DNA of 64,000 nucleotides from Prorocentrum cordatum (Eukaryota > Sar > Dinophyceae > Prorocentrales > Prorocentraceae). The position numbers and the translations under genes were made by a program. The notes under the pieces are model-generated. The model did no database searches and had not been told where the DNA came from. It saw nothing but the letters and a program-made list of their open reading frames with translations. Below are positions 1 through 10,817 of the stretch, one piece after another; positions within the stretch are counted from its first letter, which is position 1, and each line of letters starts with the position of its first letter. The stretch is taken from positions 74,501 to 138,500 of the forward strand of contig CAUYUJ010018729.1 of NCBI GenBank assembly GCA_963575745.1, given 5' to 3'.

Positions 1-149
1 AGCCGCAAAATAGCCACAAAGCGTCCCAAGGCGATCCCACAGCTCCCTGGAAGTAGCTTTTTCATTCCACCAACCCTCCTTCGTTGGGTTCTAATTTTGA
101 ATCGAGCACTGCGGTCGCGTCTCCTTCTCCTCCTCCCCCCGCCTCCTGC

Positions 150-975
150 CTCCTCCTGCGCTGCTCCCTGGGGGCTGCGAACTGCGCACCTGTGGCCACC
201 TTCGTGGGCTCCTGGGAGGCACGGCGGAGTAGCGGCGTAAAACAGACACAGGCCAGACCTCGCAGCTCCCTGGGGGGCTGCGGACTGCGCAACTGGCGCC
301 ACCTTCGTGGGCTCCTGGGAGGCACGGCGGAGTCGGGGAGTACGCGAACCCAGGCGGGACCTTGCTGCTCCCTGAAGGGCTGCGAACTGCGCAGCTGTGG
401 CCACTTTCGTGAGCTCCTGGGCGGCACGGCGAAGAAGCGGAGTACGCGCACCCAGGCGGGACCTCGCTGCTCCCTGGGGGGCTGCGGACTGCGCAACTGG
501 CGCCACCTTCGTGGGCTCCTGGGAGGCACGGGGGGGTCGGGGAGTACGCGCACCCAACCGATGTGTTTTTTTGTCGGTTTCGTGCGTGGTTTTTTCGTCA
601 AATGATCAAGGATGCTCCTCGATGGCCTTCGCCGAATGAAAAATGCACCCTGACTGAGACCTCGCTGCCCCCTGGGGGACTGCGAACTGCGCACCCGGCG
701 CCACTCTCGTGAGGCGCAGCGGGAGAGGGGGAGTGCGCGGATCCAGGCAGGACCTCGCTGCTCCCTGGGGGACTGCGAACAGCGCACCTCGCGCCACTGT
801 CGTGGACTCCTGGGAGGCACGGCGGAGTAGCGGAGTACGCGAATCGGATTCGCGTACTCCGCTAATTCGCGGCGAATCCAACCGAGACATCGCTGCTCTA
901 TGGGAGGCTACGAAAGTGCCCAACTGTCGCCATTTCCGTAAGCTCGTGGGAGGCACGGCGGAGATGGGGTCAGCG
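150..975. repeat. Tandem minisatellite, about 90-104 bp unit, six to seven copies
   Basis: Units share the core GACCTCGCTGCTCCCTGGG followed by a GCGAACTGCGCAC segment, CCACCTTCGTGGGCTCCTGG and GAGGCACGGCGGAG. Copies of the core start near 251, 355, 456, 656, 747 and 882. The 555-650 stretch is a unique interruption. Long frames on both strands are by-products of the repeat and are not called as genes. Confidence 0.8.
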
Positions 976-1119
976 CAGATCGTGCATATCTGGCGTTGTG
1001 TTCTTGCCTCGCGTGGAGAAGGGGTTGGGTACGCCTCGGGTAATCCCACCAGCCCTCTGGGCGTCTGAGGTTTAACGAACTTGTGGATTCTCTCTGCTAA
1101 AACCCCCCTTTTCCCCTAC

Positions 1120-1850
1120 TCGGAGAAGGGATTACTCCCCCAGGCGACCGGCAGCCAACCAGGACCAATGCGGGCCCCCCACCATCCCTCTCAAAATCTT
1201 GGGTCATGATCGGGAGGGGGCCACGAGCACTTTTTATTGTTTTTGTTGACAGGGACGGCGAGGGTGCCCGCGTATTGCCTGCTGCGCGCAGGGCCGGCAT
1301 CCCTTTTCCAAAAATATGCAAAATGCACCTCGTGGCTAAATGTGGATCATGCGCGGGCGGGCACCCCGCGATCACTGTGCTTTGGTTTTTGCCTTGGACG
1401 GCGGGGGTGCTCGCATGTTGCCTACTATGTCCAGGCCCACCAGACGCTATGATGGCTACCCCGCCGCGATTGCGCTCTGGTTTTCGACAAAGGTGGTGAG
1501 GGCCGATACGTTTCTGGATGCGTACTGCCACGTGCGCAGGCGCACCTGGTACACTCTGCGCGTGCCCCGAACTTGGCACGGCTGGAGCATGTGGCACACT
1601 TGGCGCGCGTGGAGCACGTGGCGCATCTGGTGCACCAGGCGTGTCTTGCACGCTTGAGCCACAACGGTGCCTGGCGCACATGGCGCGCCTGGCACGCCTG
1701 GCGCGCATCGCCCCAGCGTTGCGCACATCGAGTCTGTTATAATTCCCACTAACCACCCGTCCAAAGACTACCGCTGAACACGCTGCGGCTCGGGTGCTAC
1801 ATATGTGTTGGGAGGGCGGGTGGGAGTGAGCGAGACGGCTTGAGGGCGGG
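1120..1850. repeat. Large repeat unit, copy 1 of 3
   Basis: The unit opens with a CCCCCAGGCG(A/C)CCGGC block and CCAACCAGGA, passes through a segment ending CACCCCGCGATCACT...GACGGCGGGGG, then a 9 bp GGCGCACCT-type minisatellite (about 1550-1715). It ends with CCAAAGACNACCGCTGAACACG and TGTTGGGAGGGCGG(G/C)TGGGAG. The same order recurs in copies 2 and 3. Collagen-like Ala-Pro-Gly frames come from the 9 bp repeat and are not taken as proteins. Confidence 0.75.
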
Positions 1851-1857
1851 GAGGGTA

Positions 1858-2700
1858 TCTTGATTACTGTTCCCTATTAATGTACACCCCCTCCCCCAGG
1901 CGCCCGGCGGCCAACCAGGAACCATGCGTGCACACCCCATCATCCCTCTCAGGAAACAATACAAAACGCACTCTGCCTCCACATGTGGAGCATGCGCGGC
2001 CAACCCGATGCGCCCACCCCACACCATCCTTGTGCAAAAAACAATACGAAGCACACTTAGAGTCATGTTCGCGAGGCCCGCGAGCACCTTGTTTTGTTTT
2101 TGATGACAGAGACGGCGGAGGTGTCATCAGATTGCCTGCTGTGCGCAAGGCTACCACACTTAACCAGAGAACCTTACAAAACGCACCAAAATGCACCTCG
2201 CGGCTAATCTGGATCATGCGCGGCCACCCCGCGATCACTTTCAAGTGGCTTTTGACAGGGACGGCGGGGGAGGTGGCGTATGCCCTGCTGTGCGCAGGCC
2301 CACCAGGCTCAATGATGGGCATTGCTGTTCGACAAGGATAGTGGGGGCCGACATCATTCCCAATGTATGCTGTCACGTGCGCAGGCGCACCTGACACACT
2401 CTGCGCGTGCCCCGACCGTGGCGCACCTGGCGCGGCTGGAGTATGCGGCACACCTGGCGCACGCGGAGCACGCGGCGCATCTGGCGCACCAGGCGTGCCT
2501 GGCACGCTCGGGCCCCAGGGGTGCCTGGCGCGCCTGGCGCGCCTGGCACGCGTGGCGCACCTCGCCCCAGCGTTGCGCACACTTGGTCGGTTTTGGTTCC
2601 CACTAGCTGCCCATCCAAAGACGACCGCTGAACACGATGCGGGTCAGGTGCTACTTATGTGTTGGGAGGGCGGCTGGGAGTGAGCTAGGCGGCTTGCTAC
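1858..2700. repeat. Large repeat unit, copy 2 of 3
   Basis: Same modules in the same order as the preceding copy: ATTAATGTACACCCCCTCCC opening, CACCCCGCGATCACTTTCAAG middle, GGCGCACCT minisatellite at about 2395-2590, CCATCCAAAGACGACCGCTG close. The opening and closing modules are almost identical between copies; the middle has diverged more. Confidence 0.75.
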
Positions 2701-2818
2701 CTAGGGGATGTCTTGATCACTGTTCCCTATTAATGTACACCCCCTCCCCCAGGCGCCCGGCGGCCAACCAGGAACCATGAGGGCACCGACCCCCACCATC
2801 CCTTGCAAAAAACAATAC

Positions 2819-2859
<41 letters not shown>

Positions 2860-3019
2860 CCTCCAAATCCAGAGCATGCGCAGCCAACCCGATGCGGCTT
2901 CACCCCACCATCCCTGTCCAAAAATTATCCCAATGCGACCCTACCTAGAATTCAGCTGTTCAGCACTGCAGGTCCGGCTTTGCGTTGCTTGTGCTTTGCT
3001 TTGCTGTTGCTGCTGGTGT

Positions 3020-3715
3020 GTTGCCTTTGTTATGCTGCTATGCTATGCTATGCAATGCTATGCTGCGCTATGCTATGTTACGATATACTATGTGTTGATA
3101 TGCTGCGCTATGCTGCGCTATGCTATGATATGCTATGCTAGGGTACGCTCGGCTGCGCTGTGTTATGCTAGGCTATGATATGTTATGATATGATGCGCTA
3201 TGATATGATATGATATGCTATGCTGTGGTATGATGCGCTATGTTATGCTATGCTATGATTTGCTGCACTATGATATGCTATGCTAGGCTATGATATGATA
3301 TGTTGTGTTGCGCTATGCTATGGTATGCTATGCTGAGGTATGCGATGCGATGCTATGCTATGCTTGGCTATGCTATGATATGATATGGCGTGATAGTGCT
3401 GCGCTGCGCTATGCACCGCTGCGCTAAGCTAAGCTAAGAGCTCAGCTATGCTAAGCTAAGCTAAGCTTAGCTTAGCTTTGATTAGGCTAGCCAAGCTAAG
3501 ATAAGCTAAGTCAAGCCAAGCTACGCTGAGCTAGGCTAAGCTAAGCTAAGATGGGATAAGATAAGCTAAGCTAGGCTAAGCTAAGCTAAGCTAGGTTAGG
3601 CTAGGCTAGGCTAGGCTAGGCTAAGCTAAGCTAAGCTAAGCTAAGATGAGCTAAGCTAAGCTAAGCTAAGCTAAGCTAAGCTAAGCTAAGCTGAGCTGAG
3701 CTGAGCTGAGCTAAG
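3020..3715. repeat. Pentanucleotide satellites: (CTATG)n then (AAGCT)n
   Basis: About 3035-3410 is an imperfect CTATG/ATGAT array. From about 3415 it changes to AAGCT (GCTAAGCTAAG), with GAGCT and GGCTA variants at 3535-3720. The switch is abrupt, and the two motifs differ by few substitutions. Confidence 0.85.
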
Positions 3716-3867
3716 CTGGGTGAACCCAGGGGGCGTAACTGGGGGAACCGCGGGGCGGATACTGGGGGAACCGCCCGGGGCGGGGTCCACTGCCCGGCCC
3801 CTTTAAGCTCAGAGAGTAAGAACCCTTCTAGGCAGAGCCTAGGTAGGGAACAATACAGAGTACACTT

Positions 3868-4060
3868 GGCGGTGGCGGCGGCGGCTGCGGCTGCGGCGGC
3901 GGTGGCGGCGGCGGGGCGGCGGCGGCGGCGGCGGCCGGCGGCGAGGCGGCGACGGCGGCGGCGGCGGCGGCGCGGAGGCGGCGGCGGCGGGCAGCGGCGG
4001 CGGCGGCGGCGGCGGCGGCGGTTGCGGCGGCGGCGGGCGGCGGCGGCGGCGGAGGCGGAT
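3868..4060. repeat. (GGC)n / (CGG)n microsatellite
   Basis: Nearly uninterrupted GGC triplets with GCT and GAG variants. All six frames stay open and give poly-Ala, poly-Arg, poly-Pro or poly-Gly strings, which are artefacts. Confidence 0.9.
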
Positions 4061-4254
4061 TCGCCCCCAGTAGCTGCCCATCCAAAGACGACTGCTGCAT
4101 ATGCTGCGGCTCGGGCCAGGCTCGGGTCCTACGTATGTGGTGGGAGGGCGGGTGGGAGTGAGCGAGACGGCTTGCGGGCGGGGAGGGGGACTCTTGACCC
4201 CTCCCCCTACCCCCTCCCCTGGGCCTGCGGGGGGGGGGGGGGGGGGCGAAGTGT

Positions 4255-4780
4255 CAAAGGGAGTTTTATGGTCCCAGATGGCTCCAAGAGGGCCTCGCGA
4301 GTCCAAGATGGTCTCCAAGATGGATCAAGATAGCTCAAGATAGCCTGCGACGCACATCCATGAGGCCTCAAGATGGCCCCAAGACGGTTTCCAGTGCCCG
4401 CCGAGCCCTCCGAAGACCCCCGAAGAGGCCAAAATGGCTCCGAAACCTCTGGAAAGTCAATGTGATGTGCCTTCTCGTGTTTCGCTTCCGACGAGCTTTT
4501 CGGGCCCCAATATGACCCCAAAACAGCCCAGGAGAAGCCCAAGAGGGGCTCAAGAGGGCCCTGGGAGGGCCCAAGAGCGCCCAAGAGCGCTCCAAGAGCG
4601 ACCCAAGAGAGCCCCAAAGCGTCATGCTTAAGCCTCTGGGCCCTCTTTCTGAACCATGAGGCCCAAGAGGCCTCCCAGACCCCTCCAGTGAGCCCCAAGA
4701 GGACCCCAAGAACCCCAAAACGAACCCCAAGAGGGCCCCAAGAGGCCCATGGGAACCCCAAGAAAGCTCCTAATATGGCC
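4255..4780. repeat. Dispersed CCAAGATGGC / CCAAGAGGGCCC block
   Basis: Many loosely spaced copies of CAAGANGGCC-type decamers (CCAAGATGGTC, CTCAAGATGGCCCC, CCCAAGAGGGC). Related blocks occur at 5170-5345, 12185-12780, 59885-59945 and, on the other strand, 16640-16940. No reading frame is consistent across it. Confidence 0.7.
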
Positions 4781-4884
4781 TTACTCGGCCTCCAAGAACC
4801 TCTCGCATCAATATTTCTGTGAAGCCCGACATCTCATGCTCCTTGTCATCGTCCGTTCCTTCCCTCGTAATTTTTCTGCGTCGT

Positions 4885-5023
4885 CCCTCCCTCCTCCTCC
4901 TCCTCCTCCTCCTCCTCCTCCTCNNNNNNNNNNNNNNNNNNNNNNNNNNNNNNNNNNNNNNNNNNNNNNNNNNNNNNNNNNNNNNNNNNNNNNNNNNNNN
5001 NNNNNNNNNNNNNNNNNNNNNNN

Positions 5024-5054
<31 letters not shown>

Positions 5055-5170
5055 GTGTCGCATTTCTCATCCTCCTCCTCCTCCTCTCCTCCTCCTCCTC
5101 CTCCTCCTCCTCCTCCTCTTCCTCCTCCTCCTTCACCTCCTCCTCCTCCTCCTTCTCTTCCTCCTCCTAC
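4885..5170. repeat. CCT / CAT microsatellite containing an assembly gap
   Basis: (CTC)n on the left, 100 N at 4924-5023, (CAT)n directly after the gap, then (CTC)n again. The gap has a fixed size of 100, so the real array length is unknown. Confidence 0.95.
4924..5023. other. Assembly gap, 100 N
   Basis: Exactly 100 consecutive N, the usual placeholder for an unsized scaffold gap. It falls where CTC repeats meet CAT repeats. Confidence 0.99.
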
Positions 5171-5345
5171 CCCCAAGATGGTCCCAGGAGGTCGAGCATG
5201 ACTCAAGATAGCCTCCGACAGAGCTCCAAGAGGCCTCAAGACAGCCTCAAGAGGGCCCAAGACAGTTGAGCATGGCTCAAGACAGCCTCTAGTCGAGCAT
5301 GGTTCAAGATAGCCTCCAAGAGGCCTCCAGAAAGCCCCCGATCGT
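5170..5345. repeat. Second CAAGATGGC-type block
   Basis: CCCAAGATGGTCCC, GCTCAAGACAGCCTC, CCAAGAGGCCTC and related decamers in loose tandem. Same family as the block to the left of the gap. Confidence 0.6.
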
Positions 5346-6120
5346 GTCTGGATGGGCTGGTGGGGATACGCGAAACGTCAGTTGTTTTCGGCGATAACGC
5401 GGCTTTTCATGAGGCGGAGGGGGGAGAAGACGGCCGATAACCTGACCTTTTCGCTCTGGGCAGCCCCACGTATGCCCGCGAGCGCCAGCACTGCGTGTCC
5501 CTTCGGACCTGCGCAACCAACAAAGTCAGGCTATCCCTGGGGGGGGGGGGGCGGGCCCGACAGCCCGGGTTATCGGCGACCCTGAGAAAACTGCTCCGAA
5601 GCTTCTCGCACCACTTTGGAGCCCCCTGAGGACCCCCCCCCTCCGCCCGGGCCTCGCGGGGGCCTGCCCTGAAGGCCGCGGGGGGTCTCCTTGGAAGTCC
5701 TGGGGGACGGGGGCATCCTGGGGCCGGGGACGCTGCTTGCAGAACCTGCAAGCTGGAGCGAGGGGGGGGGGGGGGGAGAAGAAGGGCAAAGACATTCGAG
5801 TTAGGACGGGCATGCCCCCCTACAGGGGGATTCTGGACGAAACATCGAAAATACACCCCCCCCCCCCAAAAAAATATACTCCGAAGAGCTCCAAAAATAG
5901 TCCACAAGCCGTCCCCCGACTATTTTTTCTTACTGCTTCCGGAGATTCCCCCCGTACGGGGGACAGGCCCGACTGCACCTTGGAGGACAGGGCACGGCGG
6001 GCGGGCGCTGTGCGCCCCGAGGGGCCTCCGCCCGTGCCCGAGGGCCCCGCGCGGGGGGCACCGCGTGCCCAAGGGGCGGGCCCGCGCCTCCCCGGAGGAG
6101 GGCGCCCGCCGCCGGGCCGC
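5345..6120. other. GC-rich stretch with homopolymer G and C runs, no gene seen
   Basis: Contains runs of 9-12 G or C (5540, 5765, 5860) and no frame with a recognisable domain. Proline-rich and glycine-rich translations are compositional. Confidence 0.5.
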
Positions 6121-6290
6121 GCTCCGGGGCGGCCGGGAGGGGGGGCCCGCCAGGGAAGGGCCAGGGGAGGCGCCCTAACCCAGGAGGGGGCGCCCGCCAG
6201 GGAAGGGCCAGGGGGGGCCCGCCAGGGAAGGGCCAGGAGGGGGGGGGGCCCGCCAGGGGGAAGGGCCAGGGAAGGCGCCCCAGGGGGGAG
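6120..6290. repeat. Short tandem repeat of GGCCCGCCAGGGAAGGGCCAG
   Basis: About five copies of a 25-40 bp unit containing GCCCGCCAGGGAAGGGCCAG, separated by G runs. It directly abuts the foldback hairpin on its right. Confidence 0.75.
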
Positions 6291-6440
6291 GGGGCCAGAT
6301 GCGGACCCTGCCCCTGCGCCCCGCGATTTCTGAGGGGGAGGGTGGGGTTCACTTCGTTCGGGGAGCTCCCGAGCGAAGGGAACCCCACCCTCCCCCCCAG
6401 AAATCGCGGGGGGCAGGGGCAGGGTTCGCATCTGGCCCCC
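6291..6440. repeat. Foldback hairpin element, copy 1
   Basis: Near-perfect inverted repeat with arms of about 70 bp and almost no loop; the centre is near 6365. The left arm reads GGGGCCAGATGCGGACCCTG then CGCGATTTCTG and GGGAGGGTGGGG; the right arm is its reverse complement ending CGCATCTGGCCCC. A diverged second copy lies at 10664-10817. It looks like a MITE or foldback element, with no coding capacity. Confidence 0.85.
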
Positions 6441-6654
6441 TACCAGGGGGGAGGGGGGCGGACAGGATGGCCAGGGGGGAGGGGAACCCCAAAAGGTGCC
6501 GATGCTGCAGGGGAGGCCAGTGCACAGGACCTGCCACAAGAAGCCCCAGCTCTAAAAAGCGAGTACCGCCGCGGCGACGAGGGCCTTCCAGGCCCAGGCG
6601 GCGGGCGAAAACGAGGGGAGGGTAGCACCATCGGTACCTTCTCCTCCTCTTGAG

Positions 6655-6830
6655 GGACGAGGAGGAGGAGGAGGAGGAGGAGGAGGAGGAGGAGGAGGAG
6701 GAGTGGAGGAGGAGGAGTGGAGGAGGAGGAGGAGGAGGAGGAGGAGGAGGAGGAGGAGGAGGAGAAGGAGGAGGAGGAGGAGGAGGAGGAGGAGGAGGAG
6801 GAGGAGGGGGGGGAGGAGGGGGAGGGGCGA
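6655..6830. repeat. (GGA)n purine tract
   Basis: About 170 bp of GGA/GAG triplets, pure purine on the plus strand except for isolated T. It ends in a G-run. Confidence 0.95.
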
Positions 6831-6837
6831 GTGGTCG

Positions 6838-7300
6838 GGGGTCGGACTATGAACCACGAGCCGCGAAACTAAAAAGGCTCTGGGCACCAGAGCACAAGTG
6901 CGCAAGAGAGTGCAGGTCCCTGGCCAGACCAAAGGCCCGGAGCCTGGGAGCTCCGAGGGGGCCAAGGGGGGGGCCGCAGGGGAAGCGGACGAACCGCGAA
7001 CCACGAACCACTAAAATACAGGGCTCGGGACGAACGAACCACGAAGAAATAGAAAGGGTTCCGCGGCTGAGGGAGAGGAAGCCAGTGGGGACGCCGCCAG
7101 GGAGACTAGGGACGAAGCGCGGACGAAAAGAAAGGGTTCCGCGGCCCGGGGTGGAGGAGACCAGAGGGGCGGGACGAAATACGAACGAACCACGAACCCA
7201 AAAACAGGATTCCAAGGCCCAGGGGGGGAGGCCCAGGGGGGAGGAGGCCCAGGGGGGAGGAGGCAAGGGAGGCCCAGGGGGGAAGCGAAAATGAAGAGGT
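6838..7300. repeat. Imperfect tandem repeats with CGAACGAACCACGAA core
   Basis: Copies of ACGAACCACGAA and of AAAGAAAGGGTTCCGCGGC recur at about 110-130 bp spacing (6850, 6990, 7030-7075, 7125-7145, 7180). These are followed by GGCCCAGGGGGGAGGA repeats at 7217-7285. No gene is supported. Confidence 0.6.
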
Positions 7301-7615
7301 CCGAGCTCTAGAATACAGCTGTGCAAGAGAATGACAAGTTCTGGGCTCTAGGACAGAGCTGTGCAGAAGAATAACATACATGGTGTTATGGTGCTAGTTG
7401 GTGCTTGTGTTGTGCACAAGTACTCACACACCAGCGCGTATACATAGTCACGCACACATGCCACACATGCGTGCGTGCATGCACAGTGCTCGGTAGAACA
7501 TTGAAGAAGTGGTACGATTGCACTGATGGCTGCTCGAGGTGGTGTGGCCACTGTCATGGAGTATGACGTCGTATTTCTCGGGTTTAGCCAAATTTGCTGA
7601 AGGCGATTGTGCGGT

Positions 7616-7696
7616 CCTCCTCCTCCTCCTCCTCCACCTCCTCCTCTTCCTCCTCCTTCTCTCCTCCTCCTCCTCCTCCTCATCATCATCATCATC

Positions 7697-7741
<45 letters not shown>

Positions 7742-7779
7742 AGCATTATCATGATGATCAGCAGCAGCATCAGCAGCAG

Positions 7780-7820
<41 letters not shown>

Positions 7821-7920
7821 GCATCATCATCATCCTCATCCTCATTCCCATCGTCATCTTCATCCTCAACCTCATCATTATCCTCATTATCTTCCTATCC
7901 TCCGATCCCCCTTCATCCCC
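7616..7920. repeat. CTC / CAT / CAG mixed triplet microsatellite
   Basis: CTC triplets (7616-7680) pass into CAT, CAC and CAG triplets up to about 7880, and then fade into diverged CAT-like sequence. Confidence 0.9.
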
Positions 7921-9050
7921 ACATGAGACCAGAGGGCGCAGCAGGGGGTCGATATTCGAAGGCCGATTCGGAAAGAGAACTACTGTTCCGAGATGCTTAC
8001 CAGCGGCCGCCTTCAAGAGTTGCGCAAGAAAGAAAGAGATCGCTGAACAACATGTCGGGATCTCGATACAGCGTGATGTAATACAGATGTGCAAGCCTAG
8101 AGACGCATCCAGCACAAGGGGATCTATTCCAACAGTACGACCCTCAGTGAACTTTACGCTGAAAGGGCAGAGCGTCAGAACACCTCGGATCGGCTCTGAA
8201 GGATGGGGTGGTAAAGAAGGCTGGGATGTATGTTCCAGAAGACCTCTCAATAGATCATGTTGCATCCTTCTGCTTCTGAGTTACCTCGAGGGCTCCAGAA
8301 ACCCAGGAATCCCCAAAAAACATCCAAACTCCGACGCCGACCTCACCCCCGACCCTTCAAAGATATGTCTTCTGTGAAAGCCTTTCTCCCGAAAGGCGAG
8401 ACCACCTACTCGCTGAACCTAGCCAACCTGTAAAACTCTGTGCATCTCCCTCGCCCCCCTTCCCGTAGCCCCAAGCTCCAGGAACATCCTTGGCACCACC
8501 CCAACCAATTTCGAGCCGATGCCAGTGGCAGTGACAAGGGGCCCCCCAGACACTGCGAAAGGTACAGGAGGGGCCCGTCCACAAGAAACCTTCCACGAGA
8601 AACCCAACCCTCAGACCCCAGGACGTGCATTGGTTTTCGGAATGGGAACGTCACGCTTTCCGTAGCAAAACCATGGAAATCCAAGAAACCCCGGGCACCC
8701 TGGAGGCAAGCAGGGTGTTCCTTGGCATGGGTCTCCACCGTACGCGACACCCAGCGGCCCCCCATCATTGGAACGCCCTGCCTGGAGGCGGCCAGGGGGT
8801 GAGGCCACATCCACTCAGAATCGGGCCCCGGACCCTCCTGGATTCTGCCGGGTGCAGCTCTTCCCCCCCGATCCGTTCCTGGCGGCCCCAGGGGCCCGAA
8901 CGAGACCGACAACGCCCGAAAGGCCTCCTCGAGCCCAATAGCCTCGAACCTCGCCCTCCTCCTTGGCGGCGCGCACAAGGGCGTGGGGGGGAAGGGGGGA
9001 GGGCTCCTTAGGAGCAGGCTGGTTCTTGGAAGGCGCCGGCCTCACATCTA
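7920..9050. other. Unique-looking sequence without a supported gene
   Basis: Several frames of 120-190 codons cross this stretch on both strands, but none shows a domain, a start context or a composition clearly different from its shadows. I leave it unassigned. Confidence 0.4.
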
Positions 9051-9140
9051 TAGACAAGGCCCGCGCCTTCTAAGAAGCAGGGGTGCTTCCCAAAAGCCCT
9101 CCCCCCGCCCCTCCCCCCACCCCCCTCTGCGCGTGGCTGA
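9050..9140. repeat. Dispersed repeat, copy related to 11650-11745
   Basis: Both copies read AAGGCCCGCGCCT/GAGGCCTCCGCGCCT, then CAGGGGTGCTTC or CGGGGGTGCTTC, a C-rich CCTCCCCCC stretch and CTCTGCGCGTGGC. Similarity is clear over about 85 bp. Confidence 0.6.
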
Positions 9141-9375
9141 CCCCCGCTGGTCGGAACCAACGCTGGGCCACCTCGGACACCCCGCCGGCTCCAGCGCCCC
9201 GCCGCGCGATCGGTGACCCTGCGCGGCGCGAGCGGCTTCCCTTTTGCGCGCATGCTCCTCCGCTCCGCGGGAGCTCTCTCGGAACACGACAAATCTTGCG
9301 GAGGCTCGGGCCGGGCGAGGGGGGGGGATAGCAACGGGGGGGGGTCGAGAATCAGCTCACGCAGCTGCTTTTCCC

Positions 9376-9401
9376 GGCGCCTCCCGGCGCCGGGAGGCGC
9401 C
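9376..9401. repeat. Perfect 26 bp palindrome
   Basis: GGCGCCTCCCGGC followed immediately by its exact reverse complement GCCGGGAGGCGCC. No loop; pairing stops cleanly at both ends. Confidence 0.9.
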
Positions 9402-9898
9402 CATGTCTCGAGGAATGGGTCCCTCGGTGGGGCCGAAACCAGCTGCATGCAGCAAATCTCGCGACCCCCCCGTTCCCAATCCCCCCCTGTCGTCCGGCCC
9501 GAGAGGCGCCCCTGCCAGGGACGCGCGCGCCTCGCTATGGGCCAGTCGGGGCCACGCTGATCGGGCCGCGCACTCAGGCGAGTCGGATCGGCCGAGGGGG
9601 GGGGGTCACGGGAGGAGTTCGGGCGCGACGATGGGGGCGAATAATTAGCCCAGGGGAGAGCGATACATTTGTGTCCAGGGGCGCCGATGGTCCATGCCTT
9701 CGGCGAGGCTCCCCGGCGAATACGCGTCATGCCCGCCCCTGGGCTGTTCGCTCCTGTCGTCGCCTCCGAAGCAACAGGTGCACGCCAGAGTGGCCCTGGG
9801 CAAGAAGGTGACCTTTGGCACACGGCTCTAAAGGGGGGCCCATCCCAGCCATCCGAGCGCGCCAGCCAGTGCTGGCGGGAACCCTGTGTGCCCGCACC

Positions 9899-10005
9899 GG
9901 CGGAGGAGGAGGAGGAGGAGGAGGAGGAGGAAGACGAGGACGAGGAGGAGGACAAAGAGGAGGAGGAGGAGGAGGAGGAGGAGGAGGAGGAGGTGGAGGA
10001 CCCCC
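9899..10005. repeat. (GGA)n purine tract
   Basis: GGA/GAG triplets with occasional GAC. The acidic or glycine frames across it are artefacts. Confidence 0.9.
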
Positions 10006-10294
10006 TCACCCTCCAACTGATGGTGGTGGTGGAAAACAGGCCCATCAACTCTAGCGAAGGGTCACTCTTACGCGTAGCTGACAGCAACACGGGGTTGGCG
10101 AAACGGCTCACGCGGCTGGTTGTCTCCAGGCGCCAGAGGCGCCAGAGGCGCCAGTGTCGAGGAAGGCGCCCGGCGGCGGCGGCGGAACCAGCTGCACGCA
10201 GACGAGCCCGCAACCCTAGGAGGCCACTCGCCGAAGATTCGGTCGTCCCCACGGCGCCCAAGAGCGCGCAGAATGGACACGGTGCATCTCCCTC

Positions 10295-10425
10295 ACAGAG
10301 CGCTAGTGGGCGCTATTGGGCGCTGTTGGGCGCCATCTGAGCGCTATTCGGCGCTACCGGGCGCACTCAGGCGCGCTTGGGCGCTGTTTGGCGCTGTTGA
10401 GCGGTGGTGGGCGCTGCTCGCAGAT
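10295..10425. repeat. Decamer array with GGGCGCTNTT unit
   Basis: Twelve or so copies of a 10 bp motif (GGGCGCTATT, GGGCGCTGTT, GGCGCTACCG, GGCGCTGTTG) in near-perfect 10 bp phase. Confidence 0.8.
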
Positions 10426-10663
10426 ATACGCATTCAGCACAAGACGAGCGAAAGCTCCCGTATATACCCCCCTTTACAGAACCCCCCCTCTCGCGGGCGC
10501 GCAAACATGGATTAGCGATCCATGGAATTGCCGCGCGGTCGCCAGATCCATGGATCGGGGGAGGTGCCCTCCCCAAAATGCGGCCGGTGCCGCCTCGGTC
10601 GGTGGCGGAAATCCGCGAGTGCCCATGGAAACGGGACCCGTCGCTAGCCCACGCCCCTTTGAT

Positions 10664-10817
10664 AGGGGGCCACATGCGAACCATACCCCTGCCCCCCACG
10701 ACTTCTGAGGGGGAGGGTGGGGCTCGCTTCGCTCGAGGGCTCCCCGAACGAAGTGAACCCCACCCTCCCCCTCAGAAATCGTGGGGGGCAGGGGCAGGGT
10801 TCGCATGCGGCCCCCCA
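10664..10817. repeat. Foldback hairpin element, copy 2
   Basis: Inverted repeat of about 75 bp arms: left GGGGGCCACATGCGAACC...CCACGACTTCTGAGGG, right the reverse complement CCCTCAGAAATCGTGG...GGTTCGCATGCGGCCCCCC, centre near 10740. Arm sequence is homologous to copy 1, including the CGATTTCTG and GGGAGGGTGGGG blocks. Confidence 0.85.

Larger units (their letters stand above)
2706..4180. repeat. Large repeat unit, copy 3 of 3, expanded by satellites
   Basis: Opens at 2728 with the same ATTAATGTACACCCCCTCCC block and closes at 4078-4165 with CCATCCAAAGACGACTGCTG and the GGGAGGGCGGGTGGGAG block. Between these it has gained a (CA)n tract (2822-2855), pentanucleotide arrays and a (GGC)n tract, so it is about twice as long as its neighbours. 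Confidence 0.65.

Noticed and set aside
1540-2600. Collagen-like Ala-Pro-Gly proteins
   Set aside because: Explained by the 9 bp GGCGCACCT minisatellite read in all frames.
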